Assembly (NCBI RefSeq): GCF_000227135.1
Contig: NC_018257.1
Coordinates: 689,777-753,776 of the forward strand
Length of the DNA: 64,000 bases
From: Leishmania donovani
Lineage: Eukaryota; Euglenozoa; Kinetoplastea; Trypanosomatida; Trypanosomatidae
Direction: 5' to 3'
In this document: positions 20,472 to 31,405 of the stretch, one piece after another
How the letters are laid out: every line of letters begins with the position of its first letter
How positions within the stretch are numbered: the first letter of the stretch is position 1
The notes under the pieces: generated by a model
Seen by the model: the letters and a program-made list of their open reading frames with translations, nothing else
The model's database searches: none
What the model was told of the DNA's origin: nothing
Translations under genes and position numbers: made by a program

Positions 20472-21113
20472 GACTGGCGTGGTGTGCCCTGCCCTGCCTC
20501 CCTTGATCTTTACAAGAACGTTCCTCTCTCTCTCCGCCCCCCCCCCACTCCCTCTCTGTGTATCCCTATCAGGACTTGTAGAAAAGTCAAATTATGGAGG
20601 CGTATGTGCTGTTTCGTCTTGCGCTGCGGCCGTGGCAACGCGGTGCCCCGTGCTCTCCTTTGCTTTTCTTTCCGTCATGATGCCTTTCTTGCTCGGCACT
20701 CATTGGGGGTGGTCCAGCGATCAGGTTGATTCCTGTTGTGCCCATCTCACTGGGTACATCTTCCTCAGCGTTCTGGCGCGTTTATTCTTCTCGTACGTCG
20801 AGTGCCAATCCGCTCCCTCGCCACCTTGCTCTCCTCATGTTTCTCGCTCTGTCTTCTCTTGCTGCTCTCGGCTTTCCCACTTGCTCATCTGGTCGCACAT
20901 CATGTACTTTAGGAGCGAGCGACGCTGTCGTACGCGGCAGCGCCACATCGCCTTTGTACGGACAGCCTCTCTGATCACGTGCCGACAGCTTTCATCATCT
21001 CTCTCCCACCACACTCTCCTCGCCCTCCCGCAGGCACCGTATTCGTGTCTTATGTGCGAGCCTTTTGCCTTCGTGGCGCCTCTCTTTTTTTTTTTTGTCG
21101 CTGACAGGTCGCC
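20472..21113 (+). other. Intergenic region
   Basis: About 640 nt, pyrimidine-rich, with a C run near 20538-20546 and ending in a long T tract plus splice acceptor. No gene seen. Confidence 0.75.
21106..21107 (+). promoter_or_regulatory. Predicted spliced-leader acceptor AG
   Basis: A tract of TCTC plus about 14 T (21081-21097) is followed by GTCGCTGAC-AG and then, after 6 nt, by the ATG at 21114. One of the clearest acceptors in the window. Confidence 0.75.
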
Positions 21114-22139
21114 ATGACGGAGGGCCTCAAAGAGTCGTGCAAGAAAATACTGCAGCGCTTGCAGCAGCAGGATGTGGCCGAGTTTGGCTGCATCTTATGC
21201 AGCCAGCACGTACGAGGGCAGGACGCGCTGATGCAGCACCTCATTGCCGAGCACCAGGTGCACTGCCTTCACTTTGACAACGTGGTCGATCTCCCTCGGC
21301 TGCTGGAGCACCTGTCGACACTGCTGCACAGCCATGTGACTTCTCCTGCGCAGTGGGTGTGCCCCGTCTGCGGTGAGGGCACCGCATCGGACAGTGCGGA
21401 GACCCTGGTTCGCCATATGCGCCTGGCTGGGCACCAGCACTGGAACCCGCACACGATTCCTAGCATGGCGCCGTGGTGCGTAACGGGCATCTCTGCGCCC
21501 ACTGGGCCGGGTAACAAGGCGCTCGCGGCGACGGCTATGCCAGCCACGTGTGCGCCCTCCTCTCCTGCGCCGCAAGGGCTAGGGCGAGGCGACGCGGATG
21601 AGGAGGTCACCGACTCGGAGTGGAACGATATCGAGGACGAGGAGGTGGACGAGGACGAGGACTGGAACTTGGAGTGTGTTTGCCTTTACTGTGACTACAG
21701 CGGCGAGGACGTCCTCCAGCACCTCAGGACCCATCACAACTTCGATTTCCGCGCCAGTGTGCTGCGGCGACCTGACTTGCACGACGAGTACGACCTGATT
21801 CGTGTGGTGAACATGGTCAGACGTGCTGTGTGCAGCGACCGCTGCCCGTACGGGGACGAGTGCGACGTTGACGGCAAGCAGAACAATCGCGCTGCGCTAG
21901 AGGCGCACCTTGCACTTCAAAAGGAGCACCGTCTGCCGCGGCGCGTCTCGTCGAGTGACGCCGATCTGATCCCGGTCCTGCCCGGGGACGCCTTCATCTC
22001 CATGCTGGTAACGAGCGGTGAAGGCTTTCTCCAGGCGGAGGAAGAGGATCCAGACTTCCCGATGGTGCCCACGGTGCAGGAGCTAGCTGCGGCAGCGTCG
22101 CGCGCGCCGCACACGACGAAGTCACTTTCGAGCACCTAG
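21114..22139 (+). CDS. C2H2 zinc-finger protein, ZNF277 family
   Basis: 341 aa with several zinc-binding clusters. The first finger has Cys26, Cys29, His42 and His47, followed by QVHCLHFDNVVDLPRLLEHL, the spacing and hydrophobic tail typical of ZNF277 proteins. The second (CPVCGEG...HMRLAGH) lies near residues 83-105 and the third (CLYCDYSGEDVLQHLRTHH) near residues 187-206. A further Cys/His set (CPYGDECD...HLALQKEH) follows near 243-270. An acidic stretch (DIEDEEVDEDEDW) precedes the third finger. In animals ZNF277 binds ribosomal protein uS5; a similar ribosome-assembly role here is inference. The start is fixed by the strong splice acceptor 6 nt upstream. Confidence 0.88.
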   Translation: MTEGLKESCKKILQRLQQQDVAEFGCILCSQHVRGQDALMQHLIAEHQVHCLHFDNVVDLPRLLEHLSTLLHSHVTSPAQWVCPVCGEGTASDSAETLVRHMRLAGHQHWNPHTIPSMAPWCVTGISAPTGPGNKALAATAMPATCAPSSPAPQGLGRGDADEEVTDSEWNDIEDEEVDEDEDWNLECVCLYCDYSGEDVLQHLRTHHNFDFRASVLRRPDLHDEYDLIRVVNMVRRAVCSDRCPYGDECDVDGKQNNRAALEAHLALQKEHRLPRRVSSSDADLIPVLPGDAFISMLVTSGEGFLQAEEEDPDFPMVPTVQELAAAASRAPHTTKSLSST

Positions 22140-23042
22140 TGCCTACGCCATTGGCATCTGTGCGTCGTTTCCGGTCTTTCCGGGGCTCTCGCACTGCTCC
22201 TCGCACACGTACCCCTCTCTGCCGGGTTTTCCACGTCTTCCTTTCGTTTCACTACTGCGTAGTCGCGTGTCTGCACTCGGCGAAGTCCGGCGTCGTCAGG
22301 TCGAGACGAAGAAGAACACCAACACAGAGGCGTGGCATACTGGCTCGTGTGCGCATGTACGCATTTCTGTTTCGCTCCGCTAGTCGCAGTTGCTGGCGCC
22401 TCTGTTGAGTAATAAAGATCCTGAACCAACATAGAAAAAAAAACCGTTTCAAGAGCAAACGACTACCGAGCGCGAGGCAAGACGGAGGGTGGGACGGACG
22501 ACGAGAGGTACGGGAGGGGCGTGATGCCAACCCCGTGGAAGAGGGAGCATTCCGAGTTTCTCCTGCTCTGCCTCATCGACGGTGGCCCACCGCACTCACA
22601 AGTACGTCAAATCCATCTGGGCCGTGTCTCCGGAGGAGACGAACGACACCATCACGCGCTCTTGAGTGTGTATTGCGAGGTGCTGACCAGTTGCGCCAAC
22701 AAGGCTTCTCGGGCAGAGAGAGGAGGTTTGTTGGATCTCCGGCGTGCGCCCTCTGTTCTATATCTGACTTTCTCTCGCTCGCACTATACATATATATCTA
22801 CGCATATACATGTCTCGATGCAACATCTGTGCTGCACAGTCCGTAGATGGCGCTTGCTCGATTACAGACTTCCGGCGCTCAGGAACGCGTGATCCGCACA
22901 GAGACGTTCACGCACGCACAGAGAGACGTCGCAGGCGTGTGCCTCACATAATGCGGGTCGCCGCGACTGTCTTTCACATATCCTTTTTTCTGGATGTGCC
23001 CTTGCGTGCGCGTGCGTGCTATGCTTTTTGTTGCGTGGCGAC
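22140..23042 (+). other. Intergenic region
   Basis: About 0.9 kb without a convincing gene. An A run lies near 22434-22443 and an AT-rich tract (ATATATAT-like) near 22785-22810. A possible splice acceptor for the next gene is the CAG ending near 22841, after a pyrimidine-containing stretch. Confidence 0.6.
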
Positions 23043-24026
23043 ATGCAGCGAGGCCACAGGTGTACCGACCGGCTCCTCCTTACCCGACGTCTGCGCCGAC
23101 TTTTCGCTCGTGTCCACGAACGCCAATGGCTGCTGCATCACCACCAGAGTGATGCGTCTCTGTCCTGGTTTCACGCTTCATCGCGTCCATTACAGGCATT
23201 GCATCACCTTCGCTCACTACAAACAAACCTGTCGAAGCTTGCCTGGGCACCGGCGTCCTTCGCCGAAGAGGCTGACGGTGACTCTCCGCAAACGAAACTA
23301 GAAGATCGGCCCCGCGATCGCGCACCACCGCATCCCGCGGCACCACCGGGAGACCCGCCTCCGTTTGCTCACCCCGCCGCGCCGCACCTGTCCTTTCTCA
23401 TGAATGCCTCCTTTCTGCATGAAACCTGCCTTTTCTTGCTGCTCCTGCGCAACCCGCTGCCAAGTAGTTCACTGGCTCGGCTGAGCTCCCTGTCGGAGCG
23501 GGAGCCTCTGCAGGTTCACAGTCACGGCACTGTAGCCGCGGAGACAACGCACTACATTTTGCAGAACGGTCTCTGGTGTTCGTGTTTGCCGCATTCTGTC
23601 GAGGCAACGTGGCTCAGGGCAGCCACCCCCGCCATCGACGTTCAACTGGAGCTCGGTTCCAGCACAGACCCCACTACCAGGCACGATCAAGCACCTGATG
23701 ATAGCTTAGATGAGCGCGGCGACGCTCGCGAGGCAGCATTGGCACGTCTCTGCAGCCACGACTACCTCGAGCATCTCATCTGGCCGACGCACGCGGCAGG
23801 GGCCGTGAGGCCTGAGCTTGCTGCGGACTGCGTGTGGGTTGATGTGTCAAGCGTGCGCTCGCACGCTCTTCACTCCTACAACGACGCCTTCTGGGTACCC
23901 TTCAGCACAAGTCACAGCTTCGCCGCGTGGCACCGCGCGTCACTGCGTGCAACGCTAGACGGCCAGCACGCTGCTGCCAGTGTGGAGGCGTGGAGGTGGA
24001 CCGGTGACCTGTACATATGCGGCTGA
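23043..24026 (+). CDS. Hypothetical protein, 327 aa
   Basis: Not recognised. The first in-frame ATG is 23043. The N-terminal ~90 residues are Arg/His/Leu-rich and may not be native; another in-frame ATG near 23400 opens a more protein-like stretch (MNASFLHETCLFLLLLRNPL). The C-terminal ~200 residues have balanced composition with several Trp (LWCSCLPHSVEATWLRA, HDYLEHLIWPTH, AAWHRASLRATL) and end in VEAWRWTGDLYICG. Composition and position between two intergenic regions favour a real gene. No membrane segment, signal or known motif is certain. Confidence 0.6.
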   Translation: MQRGHRCTDRLLLTRRLRRLFARVHERQWLLHHHQSDASLSWFHASSRPLQALHHLRSLQTNLSKLAWAPASFAEEADGDSPQTKLEDRPRDRAPPHPAAPPGDPPPFAHPAAPHLSFLMNASFLHETCLFLLLLRNPLPSSSLARLSSLSEREPLQVHSHGTVAAETTHYILQNGLWCSCLPHSVEATWLRAATPAIDVQLELGSSTDPTTRHDQAPDDSLDERGDAREAALARLCSHDYLEHLIWPTHAAGAVRPELAADCVWVDVSSVRSHALHSYNDAFWVPFSTSHSFAAWHRASLRATLDGQHAAASVEAWRWTGDLYICG

Positions 24027-24922
24027 TTGCCAAAAAGAAAACCTGACGCACGGCGCTGCGCGGTTGTGTTGGCATTCGACTTGCCGCTCAGTTCCCACCG
24101 CTTCCTCTTCGCCCTCTTCACTTGCCTTACCTTCCGTATCTTAGCGGAGAAGGTGGTGGTGATTGCACGCTCTCTCGGTGTACATCTTCCCACTTCCGCG
24201 TATCCGAGATGTGCGGCCAAGACCCCGTTTTCTCAGCCACGCACTCCCTGCGTTGCTATTCGCTTCTTGCCTCCTGCTGTACCGTGTGTGTTCTCTCTGC
24301 TTCGGCTGCCTTCAGCGGCTTCTGCTCTGCACTTTGGAAACGATTGCCACACAAAACAGCACTGCTCCGCGAAGGCCAGCGGGTTCTCTCCTTCCGCGCG
24401 CGCGCTTCACAACCGCAGCGAACATGCAGCTGCTCGCGTGCGTCTCTCTGCTACATCAAGTGAGAGAGCAGTCGCTGCGGCGGCCCTCGCGGCGATCTCT
24501 GCGCTGCTTGCGTCCCGCCCATTCTCCGCTGCTGTTGCGGTCATGCAGTTGCCATATTGTCTCCTTCCTCGTCTCTGTCGCATCCCCGCAGCTTCCTCGC
24601 ACGCACGCAGTTGTGCTGCCCCTCTTCCCCCTTTTTTCACTACCGTTGGAATAGATGATGGGCACAACAGCGCGTGCTTCCGCATACCCCATTTTACACA
24701 ACGACACGTGCACATTTGTAGACGCTGATAAGGCCGCGGCGTCGGCAGCTGCCTCTTGCCTCCCCCTCCCCCTGAACCTCACCTCGGCACTTGAAGCCTC
24801 ACGTGCACGATTTTGAGAAGCACGCCGCGGCACATCGGCTACTGCCTCCGACCTTGATTCGCCCACTTATGTGTCGTTTTGGGCCGGCGGCGCATCTGCT
24901 CAAAGAACACCGGTAACGAACA
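24027..24922 (+). other. Intergenic region
   Basis: About 0.9 kb of CT-rich sequence. The open frames at 24027-24728 and 24163-24654 translate to Ser/Cys/Leu-rich low complexity and show no domain. I regard it as UTR. Confidence 0.65.
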
Positions 24923-27900
24923 ATGTCACTCAGCCCGTACACCATCGATGTAGGTCCGTGCAAGGCAGACGGTAGGCGAGACGTCTTTCTTCAGTGGCAT
25001 CAACGCCCATGTTTCAGCACGACGCATCGCGGAATCACACGGGTGTGCCTCGCAAAATGGCCGGCGCGCTCGAGGACCGATATGGCGCTGGAGACGAACG
25101 ACGTGGATGAGAGTGAGGCACTGCGAGCACAGCGAACTGAGCAGGTGTATCAGACCCTGCTCGAGTTCGGCGATCCACAGGGCCCGCCCACGTCACCTCA
25201 GCTGATGTGCTCTGACCATGATGCGGCCGGCAACGACAACGACGCGAGGTCTCCTTTGGAGCAGTATCTGTGCGTCTTTCATCGCGAAGAACTGGCTGAT
25301 CAGTACGGCCGCTACACCTTTGTTCAGCCGCACACGATCTGCACCGCGTACCGCATCGCTGACTCCACCGCGCTTGAGCTGGTTCTGCACAATATCACGC
25401 CGACCGACATTTCTGCCGCCGCAGCCGGCGTGTTTGTTCGTGGCCACCGTCAGTCCAACAAGGGCCTCCCATCGAGCACGCCACTAGAGTATCAAGGCAT
25501 TCAATACAAGCCGGCGTCGAATCTGTGGTGGATGGGGGCACCTTTGTCGCTGAAGCCAGTGTACGTTGCGGTGCCGCTTGGCCCGCAGGTAGGCGCGACT
25601 GGTGGCGCGCCAAAGGGCTCAGTAGACAAGGCATCCGGGTCGCATGCGGACGGCATCGCGGCGGCTGACTCTGATCACGGTGACAAGGCTGCGGGAGACA
25701 CAGTGTCGCGCCCAGTGGCTTCTCCCATCGCCGTCGGCGCCGACGACGCAACAGCGCAAAAGGAGACTGGTGACAACACGAGTAGCCCCCTTCTTGTGGA
25801 ACTCGGGGGCCGCACGGCACAGGGTGAGTTCGAGTTCCGGCACTCCCGCTCCTCCAGTCCCAACATGTGCTGCCCGAGCCAGAGTGCAGTGCTCCCGGCG
25901 GAGGGGCTAGCGTCCCAGGTGGCGGCTGCCGCATCCTCTCCGTCGGTGCCGAGGGTTTCGCTTCCTTTGGTCAGCAATGCACAAGCTCGGCACGTTGCAG
26001 TGGAGGCGACGGTGCTGGCGCAGCTGGAGCTCTTTGACTTGACAGCCGGTAGCTGCACATGTGCAAGCTCGCTCGCCGTCGTCCGCACGGGTGACGACGA
26101 GCTGGGTCTCGCAACGACGACACCGCAGTACGCGCTAGACTGCATGCTGTGGCAGTGGTGGCCACACCGTGTCCGGCTGCCGCGGCTTGCCTCCGGCAAC
26201 GCTGCCCTGTCGGCGGTGGCGTCGCCGCATGCGGCACTTGATCGCTACGCCGTTTTCGTGTACGATGCACATCAAAGCCGCGTGTTCGTGCTCCGCACGC
26301 CGCACCTGCGCAGCGGCACCGGTGACTTCGAGCTACTCTTCTCTTTTCCATGTGGCAGCCTGCCATTTGTCCTGCCGTGTTTGCGAGCGCCGCACCCAGC
26401 ACCCATCGCCGTGTGCAACTACCCCCGCCCCAACTGCATCTCCGTCTACGATGTCATGGCGCTGCTGGATGCCCCGGCGGCCACCACGGTAGCTATGGAG
26501 CTCGACCTAGAAACGTACCAGGCGAACCACTCGGCCTTCTTCGGGAAAGTGTGCACATCTTCAAGCGGCGATGATAGTGCACTTTCCGGAGGAGCTGATA
26601 TTTTATCGACGAACGGCAGCTCGACCCGTGGTTTCATGCCAGCGCCTCCACTCCCCACCGGAGCTGCAGACAACGCCATGGCGCGCTCCGTCACCGCTGC
26701 TTCATGGAGGGCGGATGCCATTAACGGCGTGTCCCACCCCATCCGCAACATCTTGTACCACTATCAGAATCGCCTCGTCGTACAGTACGCCTGGCCCAGC
26801 GGCTCTGCGCAGCCGGCAGCGACGGAGGGCGCAGACGACGCTGGTGCGGGATTCGCGTCGTCGTGCGGTAGCGGCGAGTACGAGGCGGATAGCGATCAGA
26901 GTGTGCGTAGTCGCCACCGGCGCCGTCGCCGCTGCGAAGGCACGGTCTCGTTCACCGTCGAATTCCCGGCGATCACACTCGATCAGGATCCGTTGCTCGC
27001 CTTTGTGCTCGAGGCACTGAGCGCCGCCCTTGGCGCCCGCGCAGTGGCGGCTCTCGAGTACATCCTTTTCGCGGAGCTGTGGCACCGCAAGTGCCGGGCG
27101 GCTGCCGTTGCTGATGCCTTTGACCTTTGCGCACGGCTGCTGCGCAAGATTTTCAGATGTGAATGCGGTTGCTCCGACCCGGCGCTCGCGTGTGCGAGCG
27201 CGCGGGCGGAGCTGCAGCAGGCAGCAGAAGACCCCGAGGCTACGGCGTGCGGGTCGGAGGCCATGACGGAAGCTGCAGCGCCTCATGTCTTTGTGGATCC
27301 TTCGACCGTGACGCTTCAGCAGATTCGTCGGACCATCGCGCGGCTCCACACCGCAGACGCACCGGCGTGCTGGAGAAAGGAGGAGGAGGAGAGCAGCACC
27401 ACCAGCGTCGTCAAAACCCCCATTCCCGTCCGGCGGGGGGCGATTGACGCGTACGCGTGGACGAGGCAAGAGCGTGGCTTGGCTTTGGTAGCACTGCATC
27501 TGCTGTTTGAGGCGTGCCGTGCACAGGAGCATCTCTGGCCACTGCTGCCGCGTTTGGCGAGCGTGAACCGGGACCTGAGCGACGCCTTGCAGTGGCCTTC
27601 CTACGTAGAGTACTATGACGTTATGTGTCCCAGGCTCTTCGCAGCCCCTCCGCCTCCGTCACAGATATCACCGACGCAGAGCTTTACGGACAGCCTCCCG
27701 GCGAGTGTGCTGCAATGTCACTTCGACTCGCTGGAGAGGCCGGACAACGCCGCAGCGCTGCGAGCGTGCTGTGCCACGTCCGTGGCACCGTCAGCCGCCG
27801 AGTTCGCGAGCGGCGACGCACCGGCGCTTTTTTCGGCGCTCTCCCTCACAGCAATGCGTAGCAGCATCCCCAGATCCGTTGCGGTGCCTTTTGGCACGTG

Positions 27901-30900
27901 GCCGCTCCTGAAGCACTTGCCAGATGCACACCCTATCGCACTCGTGAATCGCGTCGTGCTCCTCTACCGCGACATCTTCATCGCCTCAGCGGGTTCGCTA
28001 ACTGCCACTTTGGCCTCGAGCGTGGACACCAGCAGAGGGGACGTTCTGGTGGACTCGCACGTTGATGCGACTTGGTGGCAGCGTATCTGTAGCCTGGTTC
28101 TGCAGCGGCACATCTCTTCGCGCGTGGTGCGGCACACCCTGAACGCCGCCGCGGCGTACCCGCTTTTGGAGGCGTTGACAAAGGGACGTGAGTGTGCCGA
28201 TTCCACGTGGCCAGCGGCACTCCTCGAACTGGTAGGCCGCCGGGACCGGTGCCCACCCACCTCGCGAACCGCGCAGATCTCGAGCGCTGGGCAGCACGTG
28301 GTGGAGACCGCGGAGGAGAACGCCGTCTCGCGTCAGTTCCGCGTGGCTTTGGCGGACGACGACGGTGTCTCTGTGCGGCCGGACTTCCGGAAGACCTGGA
28401 GAGACTCTCGCCTCGATATGGTGCAGAATCTCTTTAACACGGTCGCCCCTATTTCGCTCTCGGGGTTCGAGGATCGGCCGGAGGAGCTCACCGGGGCGCT
28501 TGAGCTGCTCTCCTGCCGCACGCGAGCGATGCCGCTCGGTCGCGGCATGCTCACAATGTGCACGCAGAGCTTCAAGGTGCAGGATAGCATCCCCATTGCA
28601 CCGCTCAATCTGAACGGGCGCACCAGCGACGGAATCAATGTTGCGAGCAAGCCGGCGGACGACCTCATGTGGCCTCTTTTTCACAATGGGTGCGCAGCCG
28701 GTCTCCGGTTTCTGCCGCTGCCGCCAGCCTTCTGCGCCGGCACAGGAGAAGCGCCGTTCGCGACGCAGGACGCGCTCGGAGACACGGATGCAAAGGAGGC
28801 AGCTGCCCTTTCGCTTCGTAACGTCACGCAGAGCATCACAAAACAGTGGGTCATGTACCAGACGAAGAACATTGGCGACCCCGCTTCGCGAGCCGGGCTC
28901 TTGCTCGCCACGGGTATCCTCGGCCACCTCACGGTGCTGCAGCGCACGGATATTTTCTACCTTCTCATCTCGCGACAGGAGCAGTACGTCTGGCGCGAGG
29001 CCACAACGATGGCGGTGATGCTGGGGCTGAGCTGCAGCTTCTGCGGCACCGGAAACGAGGCAGTGTTCCGCTGCCTCTCGGTGCATGTGCAGTCGCTGAA
29101 CCCGAGTGCCGAGGATATCGAGGTGTCCCTGGATGTGCAGACTGCAGCGCTTGTGTCCATGGGCCTTCTGTGCCAACAGTCGCCGTCTAACTCCTTTCTT
29201 GTGGAGGTCTTCCTCGTTGAGCTGTCGCGCCTGCCCACGGATGAGCACTGCACCAAGCGCGAGGGCTACGTGCTCGGCGCCGGCTTCGGCCTTGGCCAGC
29301 TGCTGCTCGGCGTAGGCCAGTCGCACGGAGTGCAGCGCGTCGAGGACCGTCTGCTGGCCATCATGAGGGGTGAACCGCGCAGCGCCGCCGTGTCAACGCG
29401 CGAGGGTGTCGAGCACTTCGAAGAAACGATGGGTCGCGGGGAGGCGGGGCATTTCCTCACCCGTGCGCTGCTGTCGCAGGACGAGCGGGAGGCCACCTAC
29501 AACGCATGTGCGAGTGTCTACGAAGGCGACTGCTACAACGTGTTCGTGTCCGGCCCAGCGGCTGCTATGGCGCTCGGCATGATGTATCTGAGGACTGATA
29601 GCGCGTTTATCGCGTCAAGGATGGCGCCGCCGAATCGGCGCGCCGCTATGCAGAAGTTGACGCCTCTGATGTGCCACCTGCGGAGCATGATGGCCTCGCT
29701 GATTGGCTGGAGCTCGATCGAGCCAACGCGGCTGTGGCTCTACAACCAGGTGCCCTCCTCCTTGTTGGAGCTGACGCAAGCATCGCTGCCGCGGCTCGCC
29801 ACACAGCAGATCAACTACTTGCTGATGAATCTTGCCCACTGTATCGCCGGGCACGTGATGGCGGTCGGGTTGCGGTTCGCAGGCACGATGAACAGCACAG
29901 CGCGCGACCTCATCTTCGCGGAGCTACAGGGCTTTCTCGCTGGCCGCGTTGGTTCCACCAAGGCCGCCACTCCCGCCGTACAGCGCGCGACAGGTGCGTA
30001 TGAGACGTGTCTGCTGGCCTGTGCGAATGCGCTGAGTCTTGTCATGGCGGGCACAGGGGACTTGAGGGCGTTAGCGCTGCTGCAGCAGTTGCACCGGCGC
30101 ACAAATGTGCCCTACGGCTCTCACATGGCCATCTCCATGAGCATCGGCTTGTTATTCCTGGGAAGTGGGCGGTTGACACTGTGCAACAACATCACCGCGG
30201 TGGCGGCGCTGCTCATGGCATTTTACCCGGTCTGGCCGAAGGACGCAGAGGACAACACGGGCCATTTGCAAGCGCTGCGACACTTGTATGGGCTGGCCGT
30301 GGTGCCGCGGGTCATGGAGGCGGTGGATGCCGTCAGTCACCAGCCTGTGTCGGTTCCTGTGCGCATCGTTCTGCGCAAGAAGAAATCTGCGGAAATGGAC
30401 GCCGATGTGAGAGCTCAGCAGCGAACCTCGCGTGCTGCTGCTTCTGATGCCGTGGAGCGCGCCGAGGACACCGAGCAGGCTATCCACACTGTCACCCCGT
30501 GCCTATACCCGCCAGTGGAGATGATTGAGCGGGTGGAGGTGCGCGGCACTCAATACTACCCACTTGTGTTCTACGCCTTCAGCAAGGAGCTCACACAGTC
30601 GGCGGGTATGCTGTTTCGCGTCATGGCGAAGGAGAGCGCCTCCTCACCAGTCTACAGTCGAGGCGGCGGGCGTGCTCTCTCTACCAGGACCTCAATCGAA
30701 TCCAGGCTGCTCGGCTGGCTGCATCGACTCTTTCGCCAGAGCTCGACAACGATGACCGAGGCACTCACCATCATTGACAGCGTGAAGCTATTGTTACGGG
30801 TGCAACGCCCGCTCCTCTCCCGCACAACAGGGGGAGGTGAGCTGCTGCTCTCCGGCGACTTTGGGGAGGCCATTGCGGAGGCGATGGAGAGACGGTATGC

Positions 30901-31405
30901 GTTCATCTTCCTTCATGGTGGCGTGCCGGCCGTCGAGGGTGTGTCGAGTGATCCTCACCACCCACTTCGCCAGCTGATTCTCGAGGGCAAATCGCGCGCA
31001 GAGGTGTTTCAGTCCATCGCCCGCCATCCTCAGGGCACGGTGGCGTTTCCATGTGACTTCACAGCCCTTTCCGTCGGTTGCGCCTCTCCGGCAAACGGGG
31101 GAGGAGGGACCACGATGGCGCCGATGTTGCCTGCAGAGCGGAACATGTGCCCTGTCATTGACACGGGTGCGCTGGCGCGCTGGATGACAGAGGCGTTGCA
31201 CTATTACGGTATAGGTCAGCGGGAGATCGCGCTGCTCCGGCGAGCCTTCACGGCCTTTTCCACGTCTGCGGCTGGTAGCCCGATGGGGACCAGCTGCGAG
31301 GGCTCATCTTCGGTGCAGCGACTTACAGCCCTCCTGCGGTTGCAGGCGACGACGCTGCTGCCTCTTGCAACCCTCGAAAAGATCTGGGCCTGCTGCGTCT
31401 ACTGA
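24923..31405 (+). CDS. APC1: Anaphase-promoting complex subunit 1 (APC1)
   Basis: 2160 aa, close to the size of APC1 elsewhere. APC1 is the scaffold of the anaphase-promoting complex, the ubiquitin ligase that triggers mitotic exit. Seen: an N-terminal half with repeated beta-strand/Ser-rich spacer structure, consistent with the APC1 propeller (e.g. DRYAVFVYDAHQSRVFVLRTPHLRSG); a conserved middle block (residues ~1140-1175, ending LFNTVAPISLSGFEDRPEEL); and a series of proteasome/cyclosome (PC) repeats from ~1315 to ~1750, with Gly/Ala/Leu signatures such as RAGLLLATGILGHLTVL (~1317), QTAALVSMGLLCQQSP (~1402), YVLGAGFGLGQLLLGVG (~1446) and AISMSIGLLFLGSGRLTL (~1733). Low-complexity inserts interrupt the N-terminal half. 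The ATG at 24923 (CGAACAATG) is the start; a second Met lies near residue 54. Confidence 0.9.
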   Translation: MSLSPYTIDVGPCKADGRRDVFLQWHQRPCFSTTHRGITRVCLAKWPARSRTDMALETNDVDESEALRAQRTEQVYQTLLEFGDPQGPPTSPQLMCSDHDAAGNDNDARSPLEQYLCVFHREELADQYGRYTFVQPHTICTAYRIADSTALELVLHNITPTDISAAAAGVFVRGHRQSNKGLPSSTPLEYQGIQYKPASNLWWMGAPLSLKPVYVAVPLGPQVGATGGAPKGSVDKASGSHADGIAAADSDHGDKAAGDTVSRPVASPIAVGADDATAQKETGDNTSSPLLVELGGRTAQGEFEFRHSRSSSPNMCCPSQSAVLPAEGLASQVAAAASSPSVPRVSLPLVSNAQARHVAVEATVLAQLELFDLTAGSCTCASSLAVVRTGDDELGLATTTPQYALDCMLWQWWPHRVRLPRLASGNAALSAVASPHAALDRYAVFVYDAHQSRVFVLRTPHLRSGTGDFELLFSFPCGSLPFVLPCLRAPHPAPIAVCNYPRPNCISVYDVMALLDAPAATTVAMELDLETYQANHSAFFGKVCTSSSGDDSALSGGADILSTNGSSTRGFMPAPPLPTGAADNAMARSVTAASWRADAINGVSHPIRNILYHYQNRLVVQYAWPSGSAQPAATEGADDAGAGFASSCGSGEYEADSDQSVRSRHRRRRRCEGTVSFTVEFPAITLDQDPLLAFVLEALSAALGARAVAALEYILFAELWHRKCRAAAVADAFDLCARLLRKIFRCECGCSDPALACASARAELQQAAEDPEATACGSEAMTEAAAPHVFVDPSTVTLQQIRRTIARLHTADAPACWRKEEEESSTTSVVKTPIPVRRGAIDAYAWTRQERGLALVALHLLFEACRAQEHLWPLLPRLASVNRDLSDALQWPSYVEYYDVMCPRLFAAPPPPSQISPTQSFTDSLPASVLQCHFDSLERPDNAAALRACCATSVAPSAAEFASGDAPALFSALSLTAMRSSIPRSVAVPFGTWPLLKHLPDAHPIALVNRVVLLYRDIFIASAGSLTATLASSVDTSRGDVLVDSHVDATWWQRICSLVLQRHISSRVVRHTLNAAAAYPLLEALTKGRECADSTWPAALLELVGRRDRCPPTSRTAQISSAGQHVVETAEENAVSRQFRVALADDDGVSVRPDFRKTWRDSRLDMVQNLFNTVAPISLSGFEDRPEELTGALELLSCRTRAMPLGRGMLTMCTQSFKVQDSIPIAPLNLNGRTSDGINVASKPADDLMWPLFHNGCAAGLRFLPLPPAFCAGTGEAPFATQDALGDTDAKEAAALSLRNVTQSITKQWVMYQTKNIGDPASRAGLLLATGILGHLTVLQRTDIFYLLISRQEQYVWREATTMAVMLGLSCSFCGTGNEAVFRCLSVHVQSLNPSAEDIEVSLDVQTAALVSMGLLCQQSPSNSFLVEVFLVELSRLPTDEHCTKREGYVLGAGFGLGQLLLGVGQSHGVQRVEDRLLAIMRGEPRSAAVSTREGVEHFEETMGRGEAGHFLTRALLSQDEREATYNACASVYEGDCYNVFVSGPAAAMALGMMYLRTDSAFIASRMAPPNRRAAMQKLTPLMCHLRSMMASLIGWSSIEPTRLWLYNQVPSSLLELTQASLPRLATQQINYLLMNLAHCIAGHVMAVGLRFAGTMNSTARDLIFAELQGFLAGRVGSTKAATPAVQRATGAYETCLLACANALSLVMAGTGDLRALALLQQLHRRTNVPYGSHMAISMSIGLLFLGSGRLTLCNNITAVAALLMAFYPVWPKDAEDNTGHLQALRHLYGLAVVPRVMEAVDAVSHQPVSVPVRIVLRKKKSAEMDADVRAQQRTSRAAASDAVERAEDTEQAIHTVTPCLYPPVEMIERVEVRGTQYYPLVFYAFSKELTQSAGMLFRVMAKESASSPVYSRGGGRALSTRTSIESRLLGWLHRLFRQSSTTMTEALTIIDSVKLLLRVQRPLLSRTTGGGELLLSGDFGEAIAEAMERRYAFIFLHGGVPAVEGVSSDPHHPLRQLILEGKSRAEVFQSIARHPQGTVAFPCDFTALSVGCASPANGGGGTTMAPMLPAERNMCPVIDTGALARWMTEALHYYGIGQREIALLRRAFTAFSTSAAGSPMGTSCEGSSSVQRLTALLRLQATTLLPLATLEKIWACCVY